From an uncultured Oscillospiraceae bacterium (lineage in GTDB: Bacteria; Bacillota; Clostridia; Oscillospirales; Acutalibacteraceae), in assembly GCA_900547445.1 (NCBI GenBank), contig URGJ01000002.1, positions 1-64,000 on the forward strand: a stretch of DNA of 64,000 nt, given 5' to 3'. The stretch's first letter is position 1. Each line of letters begins with the position of its first letter. Positions 42,192 to 50,313 of the stretch are shown one piece after another. Both the position numbers and the translations under genes were made by a program. The notes below the pieces were generated by a model. The model was not told where the DNA came from and did no database searches. It saw only the letters and a program-made list of their open reading frames with translations.

Positions 42192-42893
42192 TTATAATCG
42201 GTGTGCGCCGGAAAATGCTCGGTATTCCTCCCTGAAACTTCTGAAGTAGCTTCGTCCGACATGCAGCTGTTCACCGGTGCAAAGCGTTACCGCGTCGCTG
42301 TTATAGCCTGAAATATAGTTGAAATTTACGACATATGCGCGGTTTATTTTGCCGAAATGCTGTCTCGGAAGTTCAAAGTACACCCGTGCCATTGTTTTTC
42401 GGCATCGGATTTTTTTGTTGCGCAAACTGATATAGCAGCTTTTGTTATCAGCTTCGAGGTAAAGTATATCATTTGCGCTTAAGCAAAATGTATCGCCGCC
42501 GTCTTTAATCCAAATCGGTCGGTTATCGGTTCGTATTATGAAAAAATCGTCCAGCGAGGAAAACAACAGAATTTTATCAAGCGGCTTCAGTAAAAAACGG
42601 AAAGGGCTGACTTTAAAAGAGTCAAGAATAAAACCTGTATAAGAGCTTAAAAAAATAATCGCACAGTCAGGATTGCTTTTTCTAAGCAGCCGTGCGGTTT
42701 CAAGCCCGTTAAGGTCTCCGATATTGTAATCCAGTATGACAAGCGGATATTTGATTTTATTCATAAGTAATTTCGTTCCGGAGGCGTATTCCTCAACCAA
42801 AAGCTCAATTCCGCGTAGATTTGCGTACTCGTATATTATTCGTTTTGTCACTTTAATTGCGTCGGAGTCGGCATCGCATAAAGCTATTCTCAT
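42192..42893 (-). CDS. LytTR-type response regulator
   Basis: The 233-residue regulator has a receiver domain (MRIALCDADSDAIKV with the acidic pair; phospho-acceptor Asp in PLVILDYNIGDLNG; the conserved Lys in RFLLKPLDK) and a LytTR DNA-binding domain (FCLSANDILYLEADNKSCYISL to FGKINRAYVVNFNYISGY). Such regulators bind paired direct repeats. No histidine kinase is adjacent. ATG 42893, with GGGAGG upstream, is preferred to an extension into the divergent promoter region. It faces away from the sigma-factor gene across a repeat-rich gap. Confidence 0.92.
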   Translation of the reverse strand: MRIALCDADSDAIKVTKRIIYEYANLRGIELLVEEYASGTKLLMNKIKYPLVILDYNIGDLNGLETARLLRKSNPDCAIIFLSSYTGFILDSFKVSPFRFLLKPLDKILLFSSLDDFFIIRTDNRPIWIKDGGDTFCLSANDILYLEADNKSCYISLRNKKIRCRKTMARVYFELPRQHFGKINRAYVVNFNYISGYNSDAVTLCTGEQLHVGRSYFRSFREEYRAFSGAHRL

Positions 42894-43020
42894 TGATATT
42901 GCCTCCCTTGAAATGAGTGAGAATTCAATTATTCGACTTGTTTCGACAATATTATACAATAAATGTGAATAAATGTCAATATATAACTTATAAAAACAAA
43001 AAAAACATTATTTTTTGCAT

Positions 43021-43130
43021 TTCACTCCCAATAAATATCGTTTTACTCCAAAAAATGTAAAATTTATAGACAATTTATGTAAAATTTTTCTAACGAGAAA
43101 AAGCAGCTGCTTTGCCTGGAAAATTTTACA
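43021..43130. promoter_or_regulatory. Repeat-rich regulatory region between LytTR and sigma-factor genes
   Basis: Within the 296-base gap are two nested pairs of direct repeats: TTCACTCC/TTTACTCC at 43021 and 43042 (period 21) and TGTAAAATTT at 43056 and 43078 (period 22, 12-base spacer). A third, inverted copy of the latter lies at 43121-43130. A 12-bp palindrome AAGCAGCTGCTT (43101-43112) sits between. LytTR proteins bind 9-10 bp direct repeats two helical turns apart, which is this geometry, so autoregulation and control of the sigma gene is a reasonable inference. Confidence 0.45.
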
Positions 43131-43189
43131 TATAAAAAGTTTACAAAGCGGCCGCCTTTTTCTTTCTAAAAGTGAAAGGAAGAATCAGG

Positions 43190-43711
43190 ATGTGTAACAG
43201 AGAACTTATGTCTATCGCGGAGGAAATCAAAAATAAAAATATGTCGCGTTTCGGCGAGCTTTATGAGGCGTTTTCAGGTCTGATACGTCACTTTGAAAGT
43301 AAGCTTGGATACGACGACGCATGTCAGGAATTGACGGTTTTTTTACTGGAGCTGGTGTATTCGCTTGATATGAGCAGGTTTTCACCCGATGAATCGGATG
43401 TGATTAATCGATACATTGCGGTCTCGGTACGAAATAAATACATTGCGCTTTCAAAGAAAAAACACAGACATATACTTGAATCGGGAGAGCTTTATGACAG
43501 TATCGGCTGCACGTCGGAGCTTGATAGCTCCGCTGCCTTAAAAGAGGGAATGAAGCTTCTCAGCAAGCGTCAAAGGCAGACTATTACTTTAAGGTACATA
43601 TATGGGTATTCCGACGCAGAGATAGCGGACAGGCTGGGTATAACAAGGCAGGCGGTAAACCGCCTTGAGAGACGGGGACTGGAACTTTTGCGGGAATATT
43701 TCGGGGTATAA
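43190..43711 (+). CDS. RNA polymerase sigma-70-family (ECF-like) factor
   Basis: The 173-residue protein ends with a sigma region 4 helix-turn-helix: LLSKRQRQTITLRYIYGYSDAEIADRLGITRQAVNRLERRGLELL. The N-terminal part (FGELYEAFSGLIRHF ... DVINRYIAVSVRNKYIALSKKK) is compatible with a diverged region 2. ATG 43190 follows AAAGGAAG; the GTG at 43172 would sit on that site. It may be a toxin/bacteriocin-type or conjugation-type sigma factor; promoters it reads are not identified. Convergent with potD. Confidence 0.8.
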   Translation: MCNRELMSIAEEIKNKNMSRFGELYEAFSGLIRHFESKLGYDDACQELTVFLLELVYSLDMSRFSPDESDVINRYIAVSVRNKYIALSKKKHRHILESGELYDSIGCTSELDSSAALKEGMKLLSKRQRQTITLRYIYGYSDAEIADRLGITRQAVNRLERRGLELLREYFGV

Positions 43712-43712
43712 C

Positions 43713-43742
43713 AAAACGGTCAGGCGTTTGCCTGACCGTTTG
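43713..43742. terminator. Bidirectional terminator between sigma gene and potD
   Basis: AAACGGTCAGGC (43714-43725) pairs perfectly with 43730-43741 around GTTT, with A and T runs on either side, so it can end both convergent transcripts. Confidence 0.85.
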
Positions 43743-43748
43743 AGCTTA

Positions 43749-44855
43749 TCAGTACAGCTTAACCTCGCTCCAGAGGGTTTCGTAATAGGTGCGTATTTCG
43801 CTGTCGATATCGTGATAGTACTGAACCTTTGGCATATCCGCTTGGTCGGGATAGAGAATTTTGTTTTGATAATAGCAGTAATCCTCATTGTTAATAACTG
43901 ATGTGTTGGGAGAGGCATAGCCGATATATTCGGCGTTGGCGGTTGAAATATCAGGCTCTAAGAGGAAGTTGATATACATAAGTGCCGCTTCGTAATTTTT
44001 GGCGTTTTTCGGTATACAGATTGAATCTACAAAAATATTTGTACCCTCCTCGGGGTAGAAGAAGCGCAGATCCTCGTTAGACTCAAGCATTGTAAGGTAA
44101 TCGCCCGCGTAGTAGGGGGCGACAGAAGCCTCGCCCGTCTCCATTTTAGCGTAAATCTCGTCCATAACATAGGATTGAAGATTGGCTTTGCCTTTCTTTA
44201 AAAGGTCGGCGGCGGCGTCCCAGTCCGCCTTGTTAAGGGTGTTTAAATCCTGACCCAAAATCATCTGTGCGGTCATAAAGGCGTCGCGCGGGTTGTTGAA
44301 ATTAAGCGCCATATCCTTGTATTTTTCGTCCCACAATACCTTCCAGGAATGCTCAATATCGCTTCCTGTCAGCTTTTCATTGTAAATAATTCCGACCAAG
44401 CCGACATTATACGGAACGCTGTACTCGTTATTTTCGTCGAAGAAAAGATTTTTGTACTTGTCCTCAATCAAATCGTAGTTAGAAAGCTTTGAGGTGTCGA
44501 TTTTTTCGAGCATATCCTCGTTTTTAAGGCGCTCAATCATATAGTCCGACGGAATTATTATATCGTAGCTTATGCCGCCGCTCTTAAGCTGGGAGTACAT
44601 AGTCTCGTTGCTTTCAAAGGTAAGGTACTTAACCTTAATTCCCGTAAGCTTTTCAAATTCCTTGTTTACGTCAATCGAGCCGTCCGCACCGTCTGAAATA
44701 TATTCGCCCCAGTTGTAGACCGTAAGCGAGGTCCCCTCAAGGCTTTTGTCATATGTTCCGCGGAGGTTCAGCTCCTTGTATTCATATCCGCAGCCCGTAA
44801 GCAGGGCGGTGAGTGTTAATGTTAATGCAAGTATGAGAGCAAGACGTTTTTTCAT
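43749..44855 (-). CDS. potD: Spermidine/putrescine-binding lipoprotein
   Basis: The 368-residue substrate-binding protein starts with a lipoprotein signal (lipobox LLTGC, Cys22) and has the PotD/PotF fold markers: LTVYNWGEYISDG, FEKLTGIKVKYLTFESNETMYSQL, YDIIIPSDYMIERL, YSVPYNVGLVGIIYN and AALMYINFLLEPDIS. It captures polyamines outside the membrane for the PotABC transporter. Last gene of potABCD; about 30 bases follow potC. Confidence 0.93.
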   Translation of the reverse strand: MKKRLALILALTLTLTALLTGCGYEYKELNLRGTYDKSLEGTSLTVYNWGEYISDGADGSIDVNKEFEKLTGIKVKYLTFESNETMYSQLKSGGISYDIIIPSDYMIERLKNEDMLEKIDTSKLSNYDLIEDKYKNLFFDENNEYSVPYNVGLVGIIYNEKLTGSDIEHSWKVLWDEKYKDMALNFNNPRDAFMTAQMILGQDLNTLNKADWDAAADLLKKGKANLQSYVMDEIYAKMETGEASVAPYYAGDYLTMLESNEDLRFFYPEEGTNIFVDSICIPKNAKNYEAALMYINFLLEPDISTANAEYIGYASPNTSVINNEDYCYYQNKILYPDQADMPKVQYYHDIDSEIRTYYETLWSEVKLY

Positions 44856-44887
44856 TTATCAAAATCCTTTCTTTTTTTTGTGTGGTT

Positions 44888-45697
44888 TTATACGCGTACC
44901 GTATCGGTGCACTTTTTTTCGCTTTTGGTCTGCAATACATTATAGAGCACCATCAGAACAAAAACGGATATAAATATGAGGGTTGAAAGGGCGTATGTGT
45001 CGGGCGTGACAGATTTTTTTGTCATATTATAGATTACGATGGGCAGGGTCTGGTAATGCCCGCAGGTAAAGTAGCTTATAACAAAATCGTCAAGCGATAA
45101 AGTAAACGCCATTATAAAGCCTGTGACGATTCCCGTTGAAATTGAGGGAAGTATCACCTTGAAAAAGGCTTTAAGCGGGGTACAGCCGAGGTCAAGCGCC
45201 GCTTCTGCTAAATGAGAGTCGGTCTGCCTGAGTCTCGGTATAACCGATAAAATCACATAGGGCAGGTTAAAGGTGATATGCGCGATAAGCACTGTCGCAA
45301 AGCCCAACGATTCGTTAAGCCCTATAAGCTTGCCGAAAAATATGAACAGGAGCATTAATGAAATACCCGTTACAATATCGGCGTTCATCATAGGAATCTG
45401 GGTAACCGACATTACAACCTTTTTTGATATTTTACGGCGGATAGCGGTTATACCCACCGCCGCGGCAGTTCCCAAAACGGTTGAAATTACCGCAGATGAA
45501 ACGGCGACAATAAGGGTATGCTCAAGGGCGGTAAGCATTGTGGTGTCATTAGCCAGTCCCTCGTACCAACGGGTAGAAAAGCCGTCAAACACCCAAACGC
45601 TCGAGGAGGAGTTAAGGGAAAAAACTATCATCACCGCGACAGGGGCGTAAAGGAAGAGAATAATAAGCGCGATATAAAGTCGGGAAAGTATTTTCAC
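44888..45697 (-). CDS. potC: Spermidine/putrescine ABC transporter permease PotC
   Basis: The 269-residue permease has six hydrophobic helices and the EAA loop AEAALDLGCTPLKAFFKVILPSI. It begins with GTG whose GTGA overlaps the potB stop, with GGAGG upstream, so the two permeases are translationally coupled. Confidence 0.93.
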   Translation of the reverse strand: MKILSRLYIALIILFLYAPVAVMIVFSLNSSSSVWVFDGFSTRWYEGLANDTTMLTALEHTLIVAVSSAVISTVLGTAAAVGITAIRRKISKKVVMSVTQIPMMNADIVTGISLMLLFIFFGKLIGLNESLGFATVLIAHITFNLPYVILSVIPRLRQTDSHLAEAALDLGCTPLKAFFKVILPSISTGIVTGFIMAFTLSLDDFVISYFTCGHYQTLPIVIYNMTKKSVTPDTYALSTLIFISVFVLMVLYNVLQTKSEKKCTDTVRV

Positions 45698-46521
45698 ATT
45701 AACACACCTCCGTCCTCATCGTCCGAAAATCTGTTCATTATAAAGAGACAGATTAATATCATAACCATAAGCACCAGCGAAATCGCCGAGGCTATATTAT
45801 AATAGGACGGACCTAAGTTAAAGAAGTATTCGATTGTATCGCCGATAAGCATAGTCTTGTTTCCGCCGAGCTTTTGGGAAATGTAAAAGGTGCTGACCGA
45901 CGGCACGAAAACCATTGTAATGCCCGAAATAACACCCGGGCGGGAGAGGGGGAAAATAACCCTTTTAAACTTGGAAAATGAGTTTGAGCCTAAGTCCTCC
46001 GCCGCTTCGAGCAGGGATTTATCAAGCTTTGACATTACCGAGTAAATGGGCAATATCATATAAGGTATAAAGTCGTATACCATACCGAGTATTACTGCTC
46101 CCGGCGTATTTATAAGCTTTAGCGGCTTCAAACCTATATTTGTTAAAAAGGTATTGATAAGTCCCGTATTTGCGAGTATCGTTATCCAGGAATAGGTGCG
46201 GATAAGGAAGTTCATCCACATCGGTATCATTACAATCATAAATAACATTCGCTGGGAGGATATGTTAAGCTTTGTCATAAAATACGCCATTGGATACGCC
46301 AATATAAGTGTTATGAGGGTTGCGGCGGCGGCGTAAATTATAGAGATTGCAAAGGCTTTTTTGTATTGCCCGAGACTCGACAGGTTGGCGAGCGTGAACG
46401 CACCCGAGGAGTCGGTAAGGGCGAAGTACACCATTATTATAAGCGGTACCACAATAAATATCGCCGACCAGACGATATAGGGCGAGGCAACCAGCTTATT
46501 TCCGAAGGTCTTTTTATTCAC
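45694..46521 (-). CDS. potB: Spermidine/putrescine ABC transporter permease PotB
   Basis: The 275-residue permease has six hydrophobic helices and the EAA motif EAAEDLGSNSFSKFKRVIFPLSRPG. The GTG start lies two bases after the potA stop, with GGAG just inside the potA end. It pairs with PotC to form the channel. Confidence 0.93.
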   Translation of the reverse strand: MNKKTFGNKLVASPYIVWSAIFIVVPLIIMVYFALTDSSGAFTLANLSSLGQYKKAFAISIIYAAAATLITLILAYPMAYFMTKLNISSQRMLFMIVMIPMWMNFLIRTYSWITILANTGLINTFLTNIGLKPLKLINTPGAVILGMVYDFIPYMILPIYSVMSKLDKSLLEAAEDLGSNSFSKFKRVIFPLSRPGVISGITMVFVPSVSTFYISQKLGGNKTMLIGDTIEYFFNLGPSYYNIASAISLVLMVMILICLFIMNRFSDDEDGGVLM

Positions 46522-46523
46522 GG

Positions 46524-47642
46524 CTACTCCTCCTCGTATGCGTCGGAGAGGTGGTCGATTTCCTCGCTGTAGGAGGAATAGTCGCCGTAAAGTCCCGAAT
46601 ATTCGGACTTTTTCATTATATGAATAGCGTCGGGCTCAATGTAAAGTCCCACATTATCGCCCGTGAAATGCTCGTCTGTGGTCTGAATCATCCACTTAAA
46701 GCCGCCGATGTCAACGATAATCTCGTAATGCACGCCCAAGAAGGCAACCGAGGTAACCTGTCCTTTAAGCATACCCTTTTCGGGGGCGACAATGTCCACA
46801 TCCTCGGGGCGGACGACAACGTCAACCTGCTCGTTTTCTGAAAAGCCCTTGTCGAGGCAGTCAAATTTCTGTCCCGAAAATTCAACATAATAATCGCGGA
46901 GCATTTTCCCGTCGACAATATTCGACTCGCCGATAAAGTCGGCGACAAAGGCGTTCTGAGGTTCGTTATATATATCCTGCGGAGTGCCGACCTGCTGAAT
47001 CTTGCCGCCGTCCATTACGACAACGCGGTCGGACATTGTAAGGGCTTCCTCCTGGTCGTGGGTTACAAATATAAAGGTAATTCCCAACTGCTGTTGAATT
47101 TTTTTAAGCTCCTTCTGCATATCCTTGCGGAGCTTTAAATCAAGCGCGGCGAGCGGCTCGTCAAGGAGCAGTACCTTCGGGTGATTTGCGATAGCCCTCG
47201 CGATAGCCACTCTCTGCTGCTGACCGCCCGAAAGGGTGTCGATATGCCGCTTTTCAAGCCCCGTTAAATTAACGAGCTTTAACATCTCCGCAACCTTTTC
47301 CTTTATCTCCTTTTCGGGGCGTTTTTTCACCCGCAGACCGAAGGCGATATTTTCATACACATTAAGGTGCGGAAACAGCGCATAACGCTGAAAAATGGTG
47401 TTCACCTGACGTTTGTAGGCGGGAACACCATTGATTTTTTCGCCCTCAAACAAAACGTCGCCCGAATCAGGCTCCAAAAAGCCCGCGATAAGCCTTAAAG
47501 TAGTGGTTTTTCCGCAGCCCGAGGGACCCAACAGGGTGATAAACTCCTTATCCTTTATCGTAAGGTTGAGTCCGTCTAAAACCTGCTCTCCGTCAAAGGC
47601 GACCGAAATGTTTTTAAGCTCTACAATATTTTCCTTTTCCAT
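46524..47642 (-). CDS. potA: Spermidine/putrescine ABC transporter ATPase PotA
   Basis: The 372-residue ATPase has Walker [13 protein letters not shown], signature [14 protein letters not shown], Walker [13 protein letters not shown] and H-loop FVTHDQEEA, followed by a TOBE domain ([20 protein letters not shown]). PotA couples ATP hydrolysis to polyamine uptake and in E. coli is inhibited by cytosolic spermidine via the C-terminal domain. The ribosome site AAAGGGGG before its ATG is part of a possible long-range helix in the leader. First gene of potABCD. Confidence 0.94.
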   Translation of the reverse strand: MEKENIVELKNISVAFDGEQVLDGLNLTIKDKEFITLLGPSGCGKTTTLRLIAGFLEPDSGDVLFEGEKINGVPAYKRQVNTIFQRYALFPHLNVYENIAFGLRVKKRPEKEIKEKVAEMLKLVNLTGLEKRHIDTLSGGQQQRVAIARAIANHPKVLLLDEPLAALDLKLRKDMQKELKKIQQQLGITFIFVTHDQEEALTMSDRVVVMDGGKIQQVGTPQDIYNEPQNAFVADFIGESNIVDGKMLRDYYVEFSGQKFDCLDKGFSENEQVDVVVRPEDVDIVAPEKGMLKGQVTSVAFLGVHYEIIVDIGGFKWMIQTTDEHFTGDNVGLYIEPDAIHIMKKSEYSGLYGDYSSYSEEIDHLSDAYEEE

Positions 47643-47896
47643 AAAAGCATCCCCCTTTGTTCAACACTCAAATGTCGACACAAGAATAATATTCCGATTT
47701 TACGGCAAAGTGCGTGCCGTAAAATCTACCCTGTGCGATACCCGCAGTCTCTTCGTAATATGCCCTGAACAAAGGGTTTTTCATAGTTTTCTGAAGCAAT
47801 TTTCCGCCCCGAAACTACGGCATAAAATCTGAAACCGCTCTCTACACAGATGCCTTTCATTAAACATATTAAGTTTTTATGTTCAACTAATTAAAG
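47642..47896 (-). promoter_or_regulatory. Long potA leader with complementary arms and hairpin
   Basis: The 250-base leader has three notable parts. An 11-bp perfect match joins 47653-47663 (arm covering the potA ribosome site) and 47766-47776 (upstream arm). Between them a perfect 12-bp hairpin forms: 47696-47707 with 47715-47726. Together these would bring the upstream arm onto the ribosome site and hide it. Short ORFs run across the upstream arm. An 8-bp direct repeat (TGTTCAAC, 47658-47665 and 47880-47887) flanks the block, so an inserted repeat is an alternative explanation. Confidence 0.5.
47668..47784 (-). CDS. Possible leader peptide (38 residues) upstream of potA
   Basis: On the minus strand ATG at 47782-47784 opens a 38-codon frame: it begins MKNPLFRAYYEETAG, contains GRFYGTHFAVKSEYY and ends CVDI, with TGA only 25 bases before the potA ATG. 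It is rich in Tyr/Phe (nine of 38). No clear ribosome site precedes the ATG; a TTG five codons upstream follows GGGGCGG. A longer frame-shifted ORF (47726-47860, 44 codons) overlaps it and weakens the case. Translation would cover the upstream arm of the leader helix. Confidence 0.35.
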   Translation of the reverse strand: MKNPLFRAYYEETAGIAQGRFYGTHFAVKSEYYSCVDI

Positions 47897-47925
47897 ACTA
47901 TACAATGAAAAGCGCAAAATGTCAA
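47897..47925 (-). promoter_or_regulatory. Promoter for potABCD
   Basis: Read on the minus strand, TTGACA (47920-47925) and TATAGT (47897-47902) are 17 bp apart. It lies 255 bases before potA, so the leader is unusually long for this window. Confidence 0.7.
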
Positions 47926-48072
47926 GTTAAATTTGCGTTTTTTCTACAGTTTTCTAATAAATTTTAAGCTCTATTTTGAAAAACTCTTAAATACTCGTTT
48001 TTTCTCTCTTTTTCTCGCGAATAATCACTTTTTGCAAATAAGTGAAATTTATGCTCCGAAATCAAGAAATTG

Positions 48073-48121
48073 TTGATGTATTTCATAAAATGTGATATAA
48101 TCGTATAAAATGTGATATTAT
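48073..48121 (+). promoter_or_regulatory. ruvC promoter with duplicated -10 unit
   Basis: TTGATG (48073-48078) and TATAAT (48096-48101) are 17 bp apart. The 14-mer ATAAAATGTGATAT occurs at 48085-48098 and again at 48105-48118 (period 20), so a second -10-like TATTAT lies at 48116-48121. No LexA-type palindrome is visible. Confidence 0.6.
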
Positions 48122-48138
48122 GCTTTGGAGGCGGAGCC

Positions 48139-48642
48139 TTGAGAATTTTAGGCATAGACCCGGGTTACGCGACGGTGGGCTACGGCATTGTGGATTACGA
48201 TAAAAACCGTTTTAAGACCGTCGGCTTCGGGGCGATTACCACCGCGGCGGGTATTCCCTTTCCGAAAAGACTGCGGGACATATATAATGATATTGTGACC
48301 GTTATCGAAAAATATAAACCCGACGAAATGTCGGTTGAAAAGCTTTATTTCAATACCAACACTACAACAGCCATAGATGTCGCACAGGCGAGGGGAGTAA
48401 TAGTGCTTGCCGCCGAGAACTGCGGCGTTTCCGTATTCGAATACACCCCGCTTCAGGTAAAGCAGGCGATAACGGGCTATGGCAGGGCAGAAAAGCGGCA
48501 GGTTATGGAAATGGTTAAAAGCTTTTTGAATCTGGAAAAAATACCTAAGCCCGACGACACCGCCGACGCGCTGGCGCTTGCAATTTGCCACGGTCATTAT
48601 TCGGGCTCGTCTTATTCAAGACTATGGAGTGAAAACAAATGA
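48139..48642 (+). CDS. ruvC: Holliday junction resolvase RuvC
   Basis: The 167-residue nuclease cuts Holliday junctions. It starts with RILGIDPGYATVGYGIVD (first catalytic Asp), has MSVEKLYFNTNTTTAIDVAQARG (catalytic Glu region) and ends with KPDDTADALALAICHGH (last acidic residues). TTG 48139 is chosen: the family begins at this point, and TTGGAGG lies about eight bases upstream; the ATG at 48112 would lie within the promoter. Overlaps ruvA by four bases. Confidence 0.94.
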   Translation: MRILGIDPGYATVGYGIVDYDKNRFKTVGFGAITTAAGIPFPKRLRDIYNDIVTVIEKYKPDEMSVEKLYFNTNTTTAIDVAQARGVIVLAAENCGVSVFEYTPLQVKQAITGYGRAEKRQVMEMVKSFLNLEKIPKPDDTADALALAICHGHYSGSSYSRLWSENK

Positions 48643-49241
48643 TTGCATCTTTAAGAGGAAGGCTTATTTATACAGATAACACCTCCGCCGTGGTTGAGTG
48701 CGGCGGGGTAGGTTTTCGCTGTGCCGTTACCAAAAATACCCTTTACAAGCTCCCGCAAAAGGGGGAGGAGGTTTTCCTTTGTACCTATCTTGCGGTACGC
48801 GAGGACGCGCTGGATTTATACGGCTTTTCGGACGAGGACGAGCTTAACGCCTTTAAGCTTATAATCTCGGTAAACGGCGTGGGGGCTAAAATCGGAATAG
48901 CAATGCTTTCGGAGTTTACCGCTTCACAACTGACAGTTTATATCGCAAGCGGCGACGCTAAGGCGCTTACCGCCGCGGCGGGTGTGGGAATTAAGCTTGC
49001 GCAGAGGATTGTGCTTGAATTAAAGGACAAGGTAGGCTCCCTCGAAACCGATAACGGCATTGATTTAAAGGCGGTCGGCAACGCGACGGTAAACGGCAAT
49101 TCGGCAGAGGCGGTCGCGGCGCTTGTAACGCTTGGCTATACAAAGTCGGAGGCTTCTTTGGCGGTCGGCAGGCTTGACCAAACGCTTTCGTCGGAGGAGC
49201 TTATCAAGCAGGCGCTTAAAACCCTTGCGAGGAGGATATAA
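48639..49241 (+). CDS. ruvA: Holliday junction DNA helicase subunit RuvA
   Basis: The 200-residue protein has the OB-like domain I (IASLRGRLIYTDNTSAVVECGGVGF), two HhH motifs (SVNGVGAKIGIAMLS, AAGVGIKLAQRIVLELKDK) and a C-terminal three-helix domain (AVAALVTLGYTKSEA). RuvA tetramers load RuvB on the junction. ATGA overlaps ruvC. Confidence 0.95.
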   Translation: MIASLRGRLIYTDNTSAVVECGGVGFRCAVTKNTLYKLPQKGEEVFLCTYLAVREDALDLYGFSDEDELNAFKLIISVNGVGAKIGIAMLSEFTASQLTVYIASGDAKALTAAAGVGIKLAQRIVLELKDKVGSLETDNGIDLKAVGNATVNGNSAEAVAALVTLGYTKSEASLAVGRLDQTLSSEELIKQALKTLARRI

Positions 49242-49244
49242 TTC

Positions 49245-50291
49245 TTGATTGAGCAGGAAATGGATTTTGAAAACCGCATAGTCTCGCCCGAGTATAATTA
49301 TACCGAGGACGAGGCGGAATTAAGCCTTAGGCCTAAGTCCCTTAACGAGTATATCGGGCAGGATAAGGTTAAGGAAAATTTAAGTATATATATTAAGGCG
49401 GCGCTCGGACGTCATGAGTCGCTCGACCACGTTTTGCTTTACGGCCCTCCGGGACTCGGTAAAACCACCCTTTCGGGCATAATCGCAAAGGAAATGGGGG
49501 TAAACCTGCGCGTGACCTCTGGCCCCGCTATCGAAAAGCAGGGGGACTTAGTGGCGATACTTACCTCCCTTAACGAGGGGGACGTGCTGTTTATTGACGA
49601 GATACACCGCCTGTCACGAAATGTTGAGGAAATTCTGTACCCCGCTATGGAGGATTTTTCGCTCGATATAATTTTGGGTAAGGGTCCGTCCGCCCGCTCT
49701 ATAAGGCTTGATGTGCCGCACTTTACACTTGTGGGCGCTACGACCCGTTCGGGTCAGCTTACTGCGCCTTTACGCGACCGTTTCGGCGTGCTTTTGCGGT
49801 TAGAGCTTTACTCGCCCGAGGATTTGGCAAAGATTATCACCCGCTCGGCGGGGATACTCGGAATCGGCATTGAAAGGGACGGCGCTTTGGAGATAGCCTC
49901 CCGATCGCGCGGAACGCCGCGAATTGCAAACCGCCTTTTAAAGCGAGTTCGGGATATTGCAGAGGTAGAGTATGACGGCGAGATTACCGAAAGGGTAGCC
50001 CGCGCCGCATTAGCTCGGTTTGAAATTGACGAGTTGGGTCTTGACGATTTTGACCGCAAGATGCTTTTAACCATTATAAATAACTATCAGGGCGGTCCTG
50101 TGGGACTGGATACCTTGGCGGCGGCGGTCGGTGAGGAATCGATCACAATAGAGGATGTTTACGAGCCGTATTTAATGCAGATAGGCTTTTTAACAAGGAC
50201 GGCGCGCGGAAGATGTGTAACAAAGCTTGCCTATGACCACTTAGGCATTCCGCTTAGCGGACAAAACTCAGCTCAGCAATCAATTTTTTAA
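49245..50291 (+). CDS. ruvB: Holliday junction branch migration ATPase RuvB
   Basis: The 348-residue AAA+ ATPase has [19 protein letters not shown], Walker [13 protein letters not shown], Walker B FIDEIHRL, sensor 1 LVGATTRSG and arginine finger segment APLRDRFG, then a winged helix ([30 protein letters not shown]). TTG start with GAGGAGG upstream; three bases after ruvA. Length normal. Confidence 0.96.
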   Translation: MIEQEMDFENRIVSPEYNYTEDEAELSLRPKSLNEYIGQDKVKENLSIYIKAALGRHESLDHVLLYGPPGLGKTTLSGIIAKEMGVNLRVTSGPAIEKQGDLVAILTSLNEGDVLFIDEIHRLSRNVEEILYPAMEDFSLDIILGKGPSARSIRLDVPHFTLVGATTRSGQLTAPLRDRFGVLLRLELYSPEDLAKIITRSAGILGIGIERDGALEIASRSRGTPRIANRLLKRVRDIAEVEYDGEITERVARAALARFEIDELGLDDFDRKMLLTIINNYQGGPVGLDTLAAAVGEESITIEDVYEPYLMQIGFLTRTARGRCVTKLAYDHLGIPLSGQNSAQQSIF

Positions 50292-50313
50292 ATATACAGA
50301 GGGAGAGATAATT

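Noticed and set aside
47830..47843. cre-like sequence TGAAACCGCTCTCT in the potA leader
   Set aside because: One mismatch to a loose consensus, inside the transcribed leader; expected by chance in a window this size.
47726..47860. 44-codon minus-strand ORF (starting MKGICVESGFRF) in the potA leader
   Set aside because: No ribosome site, overlaps the other leader ORF out of frame; noted only as a reason for caution about the leader-peptide idea.
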